Assembly (NCBI RefSeq): GCF_902167145.1
Contig: NC_050097.1
Coordinates: 229,977,034-230,041,033 of the forward strand
DNA from: Zea mays
Lineage: Eukaryota; Streptophyta; Magnoliopsida; Poales; Poaceae
DNA length: 64,000 nt
Direction of reading: 5' to 3'
Under the pieces are notes generated by a model. The model made no database searches and had not been told where the DNA came from. It saw only the letters and a list, made by a program, of their open reading frames with translations. Every line of letters starts with the position of its first letter. Position 1 is the first letter of the stretch. Positions 24,479-35,458 of the stretch are shown here, in pieces. The translations under genes and the position numbers were made by a program.

Positions 24479-25727
24479 TGAGAGCACCTAGAGGGGGGGG
24501 GTGAATAGGTGATCCTGCGAAACTTAAACTTATAGCCACAAAAACTTATTAAGTGTTAGCACAATAATCGCCAAGTGGCTAGAGAGGAGTCTCAACAAAA
24601 CACAATACCACAAGAGATCAATCACAGAGATGACACAGTGGTTTATCCCGTGGTTCGGCCAAGACCAACGCTTGCCTACTCCACGTTGTGGCGTCCCAAC
24701 GGACGAGGGTTGCAATCAACCCCTCTCAAGCGGTCCAAAGACCAACTTGAATACCACAGTGTTTTGCTTTGCCTTTCAATATCCCGTTTGCGAGGAATCT
24801 CCACAACTTGGAGCCTCTCGCCCTTACACTTGAGATTCACAAAGAAATACGGAGTAAGGGAGGAACTAGCAACGCACACAAGACTCAAAATCAGAGCAAC
24901 AACACGCACACAAGTCGCAACAAGAGCTCGCAACACAATTCAATGAGTTCACAACTCAACAAGAGCTCTAGATGCTATCACAATGAACCAAATGCGCGGA
25001 ATCGATGTCTTGGTGCTTAGGAATGTTGTAGGAATGCTTGGTTTTCTCCTCCATGCGCCTAGGGGTCCCTTTTATAGCCCCAAGGCAGCTAGGAGCCGTT
25101 GAGAGCAATCTGGGAAGACAATTCTTGCCTTCTGTCGTTTGGCGCACCGGACAGTCCGGTGCACACCGGACACTGTCCGGTGCCAGATTTCTTTCCTTAA
25201 ATGGCGAAGCCGACCGTTGGCAGACTTGGAGCCGTTGGCGCACCGGACATGTCCGGTGCACACCGGACAGTCTGGTGCCCCCTTCTAGCCGTTGGCTCGG
25301 CCACGTGTCCCGCACAGATCGCACGGCCGACCGTTGGCCCGGCCGACCGTTGGCTCACCGGACAGTCCGGTGCACACCAGACAGTCCAGTGAATTATAGC
25401 CATACGTCGCCAGTAAATTCCCGAGAGCGGCCAGTTCGCCCGAGTCAGTCTGGCGCACCGGACACTGTCCGGTGCACCACCGGACAGTCCGGTGCTCCCA
25501 GACTCAGCAGAGTCTTGGCTGCTCGAGCCAAGACACTTCCAATTGGATTTTTCCTGTTTCCAGTACTTAGACACAATACATTAGTCTCTAAAACAATGTA
25601 CTAAGTCTGAGAAACATACCTTTATCCTTGGTTTGTTCTTTGTCCACCATTTTACATTTAAGCACTTGTGTTAGACACTAAATCACCAAAATACTTAGAA
25701 ATGGCCCAAAGGCACATTTCCCTTTCA
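24479..25727 (-). mobile_element. 5' LTR of the Opie-like element (1,249 bp)
   Basis: Begins TGAAAGGGAAATGTGCC at 25727 and ends at 24479. It contains a 19-bp extra palindromic unit (about 25373-25391) absent from the 3' LTR. Confidence 0.95.
25070..25076 (-). promoter_or_regulatory. TATA box of the Opie-like 5' LTR
   Basis: TATAAAA on the minus strand lies just downstream of the CCGGACAGTCCGG palindrome cluster, where the element transcript should start. The same motif sits at 17394-17400 in the 3' LTR. Confidence 0.75.
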
Positions 25728-25732
25728 GAGGG
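25728..25732. repeat. Target site duplication GAGGG (right copy)
   Basis: Matches 16796-16800 exactly. Confidence 0.95.
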
Positions 25733-25960
25733 ACTTTGCTCAACTTGTAGCCATAGTCCCTAAGGGTTTGCCTCATCCAGAGTAATTGTGCACACCAATG
25801 TCCTGCAGCAATATATTCTGCCTCGGCGGTGGACAGAGCTACTGAGTTTTGTTTCTTTGAAGCCCAAGACACTAGGGATCTTCCCAAAAACTGATAAGTC
25901 CCTAATGAGCTCTTTCTATCAATTTTACATCTGGCATAATCGGCATCGGAATACCCGACT

Positions 25961-26592
25961 AGATCTGTTGGGGACTTGTTCTCAAATGCTATGAGTTAAG
26001 AACAAGGCAACACAAATGTTAATAGTTAAAGGCCTTCGTCCTCCGAAGCATTATCTCCCTCAGGATATAATGATCTTCAGACAAAGGTCATGAAGGGCAT
26101 ACCTTCATCATCTCAATATATATTGGAAAGCAGAAGCATGAGTTACATATAAAGAATACGAATAATCATCTTAAATCATCAGATTATTTATATTCCTATT
26201 GATTAACCATGAACAAACATTAATGATATTGAATTACATTTGTACCTTCGGTTTGACAGAAGGTAAGAATCCAAGTGTGACGTGCGAGTGAATACAAGTC
26301 CGCGTGAACAGTATGGGGTTACTATTCACCTATTTATAGGCACGAGACACAACCCGGTTGAAATTACATTTATGTCCTTGATAACTAATTATAAACATGA
26401 CACAAGTTAACATGGACTAAACGGTCTTTTTCTCTTTAAGTCGGTGCTGCCCTTCGTCTCAAGGCGTGTCATCATATCGAAGCTCCCTAGATTGTAGCTT
26501 CGGCATATACTTGTGTCTGCTTGCATATTGTCCTGCTGAAGGCGTTTTTGCTTAGAGGACCTTCGGCGAAGAAGAAGGCCCCCAACAAGATC
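25961..26592 (-). mobile_element. Grande-type solo LTR (25966-26587) with AGATC duplication
   Basis: The 622-bp segment begins TGTTGGGGACTTG and ends GGCCCCCAACA, flanked by AGATC at 25961-25965 and 26588-26592. It matches the LTR at 51043-51715 along its length (CAAATGCTATGA, AAGAACAAGGCAACACA, GGTCATGAAGG). Orientation is inferred from the other copy; a minus-strand TATAAATA is at about 26330-26338. It arose by recombination between two LTRs of an element inserted in the old Copia pol. Confidence 0.9.
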
Positions 26593-26798
26593 AAAAGTTA
26601 GATCACTTGGGTACTAGAGTCCAAACTTAGGAGTATAAACTAAATATCTCATGATTCTTTTCACGGTCCTAAGGTGAACTTCCTTAGGATCTGCCTAGAA
26701 CCTTGCACACATGCATACAGATAACATAATATCTGGTCGTGAAGCACATAAATAGATTAAAGATCCTATCATCGACTGGTATACCTTTTGATCTATAG

Positions 26799-26858
26799 AT
26801 TTACCTCCCGTGTCGAGGTCGAGATGAGATTTACCTCCCGTGTCGAGGTCGAGATGCC
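26799..26858 (-). repeat. 30-bp tandem duplication inside decayed Copia RT
   Basis: GATTTACCTCCCGTGTCGAG occurs twice with a 30-bp period. It repeats ten codons in frame and is absent from the Opie-like pol. Confidence 0.9.
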
Positions 26859-28721
26859 CATTTGTGCCCATGGGTGTCTTGATGGGTTTGGCATTCTTCA
26901 TTCCAAACTTCTTGAGTATATCTTGAATGTACTTAGTTTGGCAGATGAAGGAGCCCTTTTGAAGTTGCTTGATTTGAAATCCAAGGAAATACTTCAACTC
27001 CCCCATCATAGACATCTCGAATTTCTGTATCATAATCCTACTAAACTCTTCACAAGATGACTTGTTAGTAGACCCAAAGATAATATCATCCACATAAATT
27101 TAGCATATAAACAAGTCTTTATCAATGGTTTTAGTGAAGAGAGTAGGGTCAGCCTTATCGACTTTAAATCCATTAGTGAGAAGAAAGTCTCTTAGGCATT
27201 CATACCATGCTCTTGGGGCTTGTTTGAGCCCGTAAAGTGCCTTTGAGAGCTTATAAACATGTGAAGGATACTATCTTCAAAGTCGGGAGGTTGCTCAACA
27301 TACACCTCTTCCTTTATAGGGCCATTGAGGAAGGCACTCTTCACGTCCATTTGATACAACTTAAAGCCATGGTAAGTAGCATAGGCAAGTAATATACGAA
27401 TTGACTCAAGTCTAGCTACGGGTGCATATGTTTCATCGAAATACAAACCTTCGACTTGTGAATATCCTTTGGCAACAAGTCGGGCTTTGTTCCTAGTCAC
27501 CACACCATGCTCATCTTGTTTGTTGCGGAATACCCACTTGGTACCTACAACATTTTTGTAAGGACATGGAACTAAATGTCATACCTCATTCCTCGTGAAG
27601 TTGTTGAGCTCCTCTTACATTGCCACCACCCAGACCGGGTCTCTTAGTGCATCCTCTGTCCTGTATGGCTCAATAGAAGACACAAAAGAGTAATGTTCAC
27701 AAAAATGAGCAACTCGAGAACTCATCAAGCATGGTCCTCGCCATATCCAAGAGAGTTCTATTCTTTCTCTCCACAACACCATTTTGTTGAGGTGTGTAGG
27801 GAGAAGAGAACTCATGCTTGATGCCCTCCTCCTCAAGAAACCCTTCAATTTGAGAGTTCTTGAACTCCGTTCCATTGTCGCTTCTAATCTTTTTATTCTT
27901 AATCCGAACTCATTTTGAGTATGTCTCAAGAATGTATTTAATGTCTCTTGGGTTTGAGATTTTGCTACAAAAAGAACACCCAAGTGAAGCGAGAATAATC
28001 ATCCACAATTATAAGGCAGTACTTACTCCTGTCGATGCTTATGTAAGCTATCGGGTCGAATAGATCCATGTGGAGTAGCTCAAGCGGCCTCTCGGTCGTC
28101 ATGATGTTCTTGTGTGGATGATGAACTCCAACTTGCTTCCCTGCTTGATATGCGCTACAAATCTTGTCTTTCTTAAAATGAACATTTGTTAGTCCTAAAA
28201 TATGCTCCCCCTTTAGAAGCTTGTGAAGATTCTTCATTCTAACATGAGCAAGTCGACGATGCCAGATCCAACCCATGTTAGTCTTAACAATCAAGCAAGT
28301 GTCTAGTTTAGCATTATTATCATTGAAATCAACCAAATATAGTTGACCATCTAACACTCCCTTAAAAGCTATTGAGTCATCACTTCTTCTAAAGACGGTA
28401 ACACCAATATCAGTAAATAGACAATTGTAGCCCATTTTACATAATTGAGAAACAGAAATCAAGTTGTAATCTAAAGAGTCTACAAGAAAAACATTAGAAA
28501 TGGAATGGTCAGGAGATATAGCAAATTTACCCAAACATTTGACCAAACCTTGATTTCCATCCCTGAATGTGATTGCTCTTTGGGGATCATCATTTTTCTC
28601 ATATGAGGAGAACATCCTTTTCACCCCAGTCATGTGGTTTGTGCACCCACTATCGATTATCCAACTTGTCCTGCCGGATGCATAAACCTACAAAACAAAT
28701 TTAGGCCTTGTTCTTAGGTAC

Positions 28722-31170
28722 CTAAACGGTATTTGGTCCTTTCACATTAGAAACAAGCACCTTGGGTACCCAAACACAAGTCTTTGGGCTCTTGTGTTTG
28801 CCCCCAACATATTTGGCAACTACCTTGCCTGATTTGTTAGTAAGCACAAATGATGCATCAAAAGTCTTAAATGACATGCTATGCTCATTGGACGCATTAA
28901 CAATCTTTTTTAGGCATTTTGATATGAGTTGTATGTCTAGAGCTAGAAGCCTCATTACTATACATAAAAGCATGATGAGAAACAAAATAAGATTTTCTAG
29001 CATGAATTCTTCTAATTTTGTGCTTAGGATAGTTCTCAGGATATAAAATGTTGCCTTCCCTATCCTGAACCATGGGAGCCTTGCCCTTAACAAAGTTAGA
29101 AAGTCTGTTCTTAGGGGCATTAAGCTTGATGTTGCTTTGGCTCCCTTGTTGGAAGCCAATGCCATCCTTAATGTCAGGACGTCTCCCATTATAGAGCATA
29201 CTACGAGCAAATTTAAATTTTTCATTCTCTAGTTCATGCTCGACAATTTTAGCACTTAATTTAGCTATGTGACCATTTTGTTCTTTAATCATAGCAAGGT
29301 GATCATTCATAGAATCAATATTAACATCTCTACATCTAGTGCAAATAGTGACATGCTCAACAGTAGATGTAGAGGGTTTGCAAGCATTCAATTCTTCAAT
29401 CTTAGCCATTAAACTAATATTTTTAGTTCTAAGACAAGAAATTGAATCATTGCAAATATTAAGTTCTTTGGACAAGTTTTCACATTTTTCTATTTCAAGA
29501 GCATAGGCATCTTTGAGCTTAACAAATTTCTTATTTTCCTTAACGAGCAAGTCCTCTTGGCATTCCAAGATATCATCCTTCTCGTTAATGGTTTCTATCA
29601 ATTCATTAATTTTCTTGTTTTGATCTTTGGTAAGGTTTGCAAAAAGAGAAGTTAAATCATCATCATTATCACTAGAGCTACCCACGTCATCAGAAGTAGT
29701 GTATTTGGGGGTATCTCTAGAATGTACCTTCTTCCTTTTGCTATCCTTAACCATGAGGCATTTTGGGCCCACGTTGGGGAAGAGAAGGCCTTTGTTGACA
29801 GCGATGTTGGCGGCGTCCTCGTCGGAGGAGGAGTTGGTGGAGCTCTCGTCGGAGTCCCATTCCCGCCCCATGTGCGCTTCGCTACCCTTCTTCTTGTTGT
29901 AGTATCTTTTCTTTTTCATCATCTTCTTCTTCCCTTTCTTGTCATCGTCCCTGTCACTATCACTTGTATATATGGACATTTAGCGATAAAATGACTGGGC
30001 TTACCACATCTATAGCAAACCCTCTTGGAGCAGGGTTTGTAGTCCTTCCACTTCCTTTGTTTGAGGATTTGCCAGAAGCTCTTGATGATAAGAGCCATTT
30101 CCTCATTGTCGAGGTTGGAGGCGTCGATTGGGAGTCTACTTGGTGTAGACTCTTCCTTCTTCTCTTCCGTTGCCTTGAAAGCAACGAGTTGCGCCTCAGG
30201 CATGGAAGTGGCGCCTTGCTCCAAGTTGACAATATGTTTGGAGTCTTTGATCATAAGTTCATAGCTCACAAACTTGCCAATGACCTTCGCGGGAGACATC
30301 TGTTTATATCTAGGATCTCCACGAATTAATTGAACTTGAGCGGGATTACGTAAGACAAGAGATCTAAGAATAACCTTGACCATTTCATAGTCATCCCATT
30401 TAGTGCTCCTTAGGTTGCAGACTTGGTTGACCATTGTCTTGAGCCGGTTGTACACTACTTGTGGCTCCTCTAATTTGTTGAGGACGAATCGACCGAGTTC
30501 TCCCTCGATCGTTTCGCGCTTGGTGATTTTGGTCACCTCGTCCCCTTCATGCGCCGTTTTGAGGACGTCCCAAATTTCTTTGGCACTCTTCAACCCTTGC
30601 ACCTTGTTATACTCCTCTCGATACAAGGAAGCAAGGAGTATAGAGGTGGTTTGGGAATTGAAGTGCCTTATTTGGGCGGCCTCATCGGAGTCGTAGTCCT
30701 CGTCACCCACCTGTGGTGCCTGCGCTCCAAACTCAACAATATCCCATATACTTTTATGGAGCAAGGTTAGATGGTTCCTCATTTTATCACTCCACATACA
30801 ATAATCTTCACCATAAAAATATGGTGGTTTACCTAGGGGTACAAAAAGTAAAGGAGCGCGTTTAGAAATGCGAGGATAGCGAAGAGGCATCTTACTATAC
30901 TTCTTACGCTCTTGGCGCTTCAAAGATGTGGACTCGATGCCGGAGGTGGAAGGTGATGAAGAATCGGTCTCGTAGTAGACCACCTTTTTCATTTTCTTTT
31001 TCTTCTTGTCACCCTTCCTATGTGACTTGATGGAGCCGGTGGATTCCTCCTTATGCTCCTTTTATTTGTCGCCAACCTCCTTTGATGGAGTTCTTTCTTC
31101 ATTCTTCTTTCCCGAAGATCCGGGCTTTTCCCTGGTCACCATCTCCCTTTTGGCGTGTTCTACCGACATC
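28722..31170 (-). pseudogene. gag: Old Sirevirus gag, frameshifted
   Basis: Copia-type gag on the minus strand. The core is in 30992-29919 (FYGEDYCMWSDKM, LYREEYNKVQGL), with a CCHC knuckle CYRCGKPSHFIAKC at about 30030-29985. The frame then shifts near 29970 into an acidic, coiled-coil C-terminal part (29979-28897), and again near 29200 into the last section (29225-28722). A TAG ends that section a few codons before the position where the Opie-like gag stops, and the TAA matching the Opie gag stop is also present just beyond. The start region upstream of 30992 is degraded. Confidence 0.85.
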
Positions 31171-31217
31171 ACTTCGAGTTGTTAAACTCTAATGAAGCAT
31201 CGGGCTTTGATATCAAT

Positions 31218-32544
31218 TGAAAGTCGCTGAGAGGGGGGCGTGAATAGGCGAAACCTGAAAATTATAAACTTTGAACACACACTTTACCCGGGGTTAGGGT
31301 TAGAAATAAATAATATTGAATTTAGAGTGCGGAAGATAGTTCCTCTTGCTATGAGTTGCTCAATCAATGCAGATAACTTTGGGAGAAAACTCAAATCAAT
31401 GTGAGCAAGAGAACTTTAGAAAGAGAGGAGAGGGAAGAAACAAATTGAGTGATGAAGATCAACACAAATGAACATGGTGATTTGTTTCCCGAGGTTCGGT
31501 TCCAATGAACCTACTCCCCGTTGAGGAAGCCACAAAGGCTGGGTCTATTTCAACCCTTTCCCTCTCTCAATCGGTCACTTAGACTGGTCGAGTGCTTCTT
31601 CTTAATCACACGGGTCACTAAGACCCACAAGGATCACCACACAATTAGGTGTCTCTCGCTTGGTTTACAAAACACTTGAGAAGTTTAGAATGAGAAGAAG
31701 AAAGCACGATTAAAAGCCAAGCAACAAGAGCAATAAGAAAAGACACAAAATCACACTCTCTCAAGTCACTAATCACTAATGATCACTAGTCACAATTATG
31801 GAACTTGGAGAGATTTGGAAGCTTGAATGTGTCTTTGGTTGAAGTGAATGCTCTTGTATTGAATGAGAGTGAATGAGAGGCTTGGATATTGTGAATGGTG
31901 GTGGTTAGGGTTGTATTTATAGCCACAACCACTTCCTAGCTGTTGCTCCAATTTTGTCGACCACAACCCTGGTCTAGACGGTCCGCCCCTACACATCAAC
32001 GACTGAAATCACAACGGTCAGCAGTAACGGCTATATCAACGGCTATAGAGCATTTAATGCGTCGTTAGATTTTAGGTAAAGCAGTCGCGTACGGTCCGGC
32101 CGTGCACCCCGGACGGTCCGTGAGGATGCTAAAAATATATTTTACCGAACTCGTCACCTTTGGGGTTTTCTGGTTTTTCAACGGTCGGACGGTGCGCGCC
32201 TGAGGCCGAACGGTCCGTGCATGGTCTCAGACGGTGCTAGCTTCTCCTTCGGATAGTCTATAGTTTTAACTTTGTTTTTGCAGTGTTCCTGTCCGAGGCT
32301 CACCCTGGTATCACGGACGGTCCGCCGCAAAGGCCCAGACGGTCCGCGCATAGGTGTTTTTCTAAAAAGATTCTACTGTCCGGAATAATCTACGGTATTC
32401 CGGACAATCAACTTAGAATAGTTGTAGATGAACTTATGCACCTGAGAAATGACCAACTAGGCAAACTGGTTAGTCCATAAGGTTTGTGACGGTCGTCAAA
32501 CACCAAAATCGATTATAGAAAATGTTGAGGCCATTTCCCTTTCA
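31218..32544 (-). mobile_element. 5' LTR of the old Sirevirus (1,327 bp)
   Basis: On the minus strand it begins TGAAAGGGAAATGGCC at 32544 and ends at 31218 next to a decayed tRNA-Met primer site. It pairs with 14907-15816. A minus-strand TATAAATA is at about 31912-31920. GGACGGTCC-type palindromes cluster at 32090-32350. Confidence 0.9.
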
Positions 32545-35093
32545 GCCGAGCCCCATTGACGGCATGACGGTGAAGGAAACTACACCTCAGTTCCTCTAAT
32601 TAATTAGCTAAGGGCGTCACATACCACCCTCATGGTTGTACTGTTTTCCTGGGTGGTCATCTAACGAACCAGTCCTTACAAAGAGGCACTCAAGAAACCG
32701 CTCGAGCCCCTTAAATATCACAATGCCATCATCATAATCAAAAGTAAATATCGTATCATAAATAATCTCATCATGTTCATTGATTAAAGTAAAGCTATAG
32801 CATAGAGCTAATCCAAAAATGATCCAACCCAAATGCGTATAAATTAATCCATAGGTATAAATTATGTAAATGCGAAGAGGTGAATTATAAAATGTATAGG
32901 ACATAGATAGGTCAGAGGACACTTGCCTTCACCAACCAGCTGCTGCTCAAGGTCGTGGCCTGCAATTCCTTCGGACTCCGCTAACGGATCGTTATCTATA
33001 CGAGTTCAAACATACATTCCACAATCTTAATGTAGGAAGAAATAATACATCACACAATAAAATTTTACAACTAAACATATGTGTGGCGCAGGGCTCGCAT
33101 CTACGACTATGCGAGAAAAGAAACTATAATGGTCGAGGTTACGGCCGAAAGACATAGCAATTACGTTAAGCAGTTATTGATTAAAATACTTATCTAAACA
33201 TAATCATATTAATTAACAATCCTAGGTCCTGATTAGTTCGGTATTTGATTGATCGTCCTTACACTACACACTTAAATTAATACACACAATCCTAGGTGAA
33301 TTTAAAAGGATCGACACGCGATGAAGCGCGTGTCACAACACACTACTCGAACAAAATTTTAAAAAGTATTGTCACGTGGAGAAGCACGCGACACAACACA
33401 CTACTAGGGATGGCAGCGGGTCGGATTATGTTCGGGTATAGTAATACCCGACCCGATGTTGTACCCGAGTCTTCTACAAATATCCATACCCACCAAGCCA
33501 ATTGGGCGAGAAACTGTACCCGTATCCATAGCCACCAGGTATTCGGTGGATACGTTTTTAGACTAAATAACATTTAATTATTGTTATAATAAATGTTAAA
33601 ATAGTTTATTTTTCATCTAGTCAACTGTGCAACATTGAGAAAGACAATATTTTACTAACCGAAGGAAACTTGGAGAAAAAGGGACACCGAGGGAAGCTGG
33701 AAGGATCATCGGAGGGCGCAATTGGGGTCACGGGTAGCTGGAGATCAAGCGCGAGACGCTGGAGATCGATTGAGACGCTGGAGTCGGAGGAAGCTTGGGC
33801 GGGCTGGGGTGCGGGGCGGCGCATGTAGATCCTCGGCGAGGCTGGCCGACGTGGTTGCGCACTTGCACAATGTCGAATCATGGGCGGGGCGGGGTGTGGT
33901 GGTACGACAAGGTTGCTCACTTGAGCTTGTCTGCTTGTACCTTGAATGGTGGTGGCCAAAGCACTAAAGGCATGAAGCACAGAGCTGGTACTCGAGAGAA
34001 CAGGAGATGAATGGAATTAGGGATAGTGTGGCCAGGTGGGAGTTATGGTGTTTTTGCCTCCGTCTTTTCATGAGCTTTAAATTTTAGTAAATATAACCCA
34101 TTTAAGAAGATATATTGATATCTCAGGTATCCAACGGATACCCGCAGATAAAATATTATACTCATACCCTACCCAATGTATTTCGGGTATCCGACCCGAC
34201 AGGACCCGCGGGTGATTTTTTCTACCCACATCCATATCCATCGAGTACGAAACCCACAGGTATCCATACCCACGAGTCTAACTGCCATCCCTACGCACTA
34301 CTCGAATGGAATTAAAAAAGATTGTCATGCGGCGAAGCGCGCGACACCACACAAGACTCCAATGGGGTTTAAAACATCACGACAGATGTTGGGGGCTGCG
34401 TGCACGGGGACAGGGCGCGCAGGGGCCGTGCTGGTGGGGTCGCGTCGCTGGGGCACTGCGCCGGGGGGGGGGGGGGGGCGAGCGCCAGGCGGGCAGCGCG
34501 CCGGGGAGGGGCCGCACGCGCTGGAGAGGGGCCGACCAGTGGCCACGCACGGGGAGGAAGGGAGAGGGGAGGGAGGAGAGAGAGGAAACTCACCACGGGC
34601 TCGATAGACGGCAGCAACCGCTCACCGGGATCCACCCTAGGACAGGGAGAGAGGTGGAAGAGAGGGAGAGGGAGGTTACTTTGTGTGGGAAAGAGAGAAT
34701 GGGGGACAGGGGTACACATGGGGGAGGGCTAGGAGTGCCTGGGCCACGCCTAGGGCCGAGTTGGGCCGCGCCGCGGGCTAGGCTGGGCCGCGGGCCGGGC
34801 CGACTTCCCTCTACTCATCTCACCTGCTTCTAATCAAGATCATTCCGCGAATCAAAAACCAAAACTAGACGAACGCACGCCTAGGCACAACATAAGACAA
34901 AATAAATATGCTCCGGCATGATGCAACAACAATATTAACTTAGGTTTTTGTTACATGCGATACGAACACTAGTCTCTATATTGCTTTGAAAATAGGAGGA
35001 AGGAGCGAAAGAGGAAGAGAAAAAGAGAGTAACACCTGAATTTGTTGAATATTGAAGAAGAAAATTTATACCTCCCAAATTCAGGGCGTTACA
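32545..35093 (-). mobile_element. Second Tekay/Prem1/Xilon-type LTR, split by the Copia element
   Basis: On the minus strand it starts TGTAACGCCC at 35093. Its left visible part matches 405-1000 of the first LTR (CCATTGACGGCA, TTAATTAGCTAAGGGC, CTTGCCTTCACCAA). Its far part, equivalent to the left 400 bp of the first copy and beyond, should continue left of the old Copia element outside the window. An 889-bp hAT-like element sits within it. It lies inside a Cinful/Zeon-like internal region, with GGAAC (35094-35098) as the expected duplication. Open frames at 34176-34833 are GC-rich noise. Confidence 0.8.
33405..34293. mobile_element. Nonautonomous hAT-like element (889 bp) with 8-bp duplication
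   Basis: The ends are TAGGGATGGCA and TGCCATCCCTA, an 11-bp perfect inverted pair. They are flanked by CACACTAC (33397-33404) and CGCACTAC (34294-34301), matching at 7 of 8 bases. Subterminal regions rich in ACCCG/CGGGT also face each other in inverted orientation. No transposase is present; the short frames at 33621-33980 are not recognisable. Confidence 0.85.
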
Positions 35094-35458
35094 GGAACAA
35101 TATGGTTTATTTTAATGTTGTCATTTTTTAGTAATTCATCGAATATTTTATCACATTTGCCAACATTAAATGTGAAATTAACCTCCTACTGTTGTTTCTT
35201 TTGAACCGACTGCAAGGAGGAACAAGCCGAAGACTTGGCCTGCTTGGGCCAAACCATTTTGGCAGTGTATACCTCTTTTGATTAGTCGTCTGGGCTACTC
35301 TGGTCGCATTCTACTACATGGACATCGTGACGAATCGTTTTGGCAATTTTTTTGCTTCAGCTTTCATAAGCCAAAGCTCTTTGGTGTAACTGTGCTAGCG
35401 TAAAAAACTGAATACCTTCTAATCATTCTTTTAAATAATAGTGCAATCCATTAAAGGC

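Larger units (their letters stand above)
16801..25727 (-). mobile_element. Full-length Opie-like Sirevirus (Copia) retrotransposon, 8,927 bp
   Basis: The 5' LTR is at right (24479-25727) and the 3' LTR at left (16801-18032), with an exact GAGGG duplication on both sides. The primer-binding site matches initiator methionine tRNA (24465-24476), and gag and pol are on the minus strand. By eye the LTRs differ by about eight substitutions, a 19-bp insertion and G-run length, so insertion was recent compared with its neighbours. pol is open; gag has one premature stop. The name comes from the LTR start TGAAAGGGAAATGTGCC, as I remember Opie. Confidence 0.92.
25733..28683 (-). pseudogene. pol: Old Sirevirus pol, fragmented
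   Basis: Read right to left: protease remnant and GAG-pre-integrase (28683-27965, with WIWHRRLAHVRMKN); the integrase start, then a deletion joining it directly to the [13 protein letters not shown] linker at about 27715-27735; reverse transcriptase (27503-27192 with DVKSAFLNG; 27093-26695 with DDIIFGST); a Grande-type solo LTR at 25966-26587; then RNase H (25887-25733, STAEAEYIAA). Compared with the Opie-like pol, about 650 bp of integrase and linker are missing. A 30-bp in-frame tandem duplication (HLDLDTGGKS twice) lies at 26799-26858. Stops and shifts abound. The last part continues at 16561-16800. Confidence 0.88.
14907..32544 (-). mobile_element. Old Sirevirus-type Copia element carrying nested insertions
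   Basis: The 5' LTR is at right (31218-32544), the interrupted 3' LTR at left (14907-15816), and decayed gag and pol run right to left between them. Insertions are the PIF element at the left edge, the Opie-like element (16801-25727) and a Grande-type solo LTR (25966-26587). Host sequence reads straight through each insertion once the element and one duplication are removed. The methionine-tRNA primer-site remnant (about 31204-31215) and multiple CTCCCC tracts near the 3' LTR are Sirevirus traits. Right flank GCCGA (32545-32549) is the presumed target duplication. The exact family is unclear; it is not Opie but is related. Confidence 0.85.

Noticed and set aside
34176..34833. Frames around a long G run in the second Tekay-type LTR
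   Set aside because: Low-complexity LTR sequence; the G run (about 34460-34478) is also a likely site of sequencing error.
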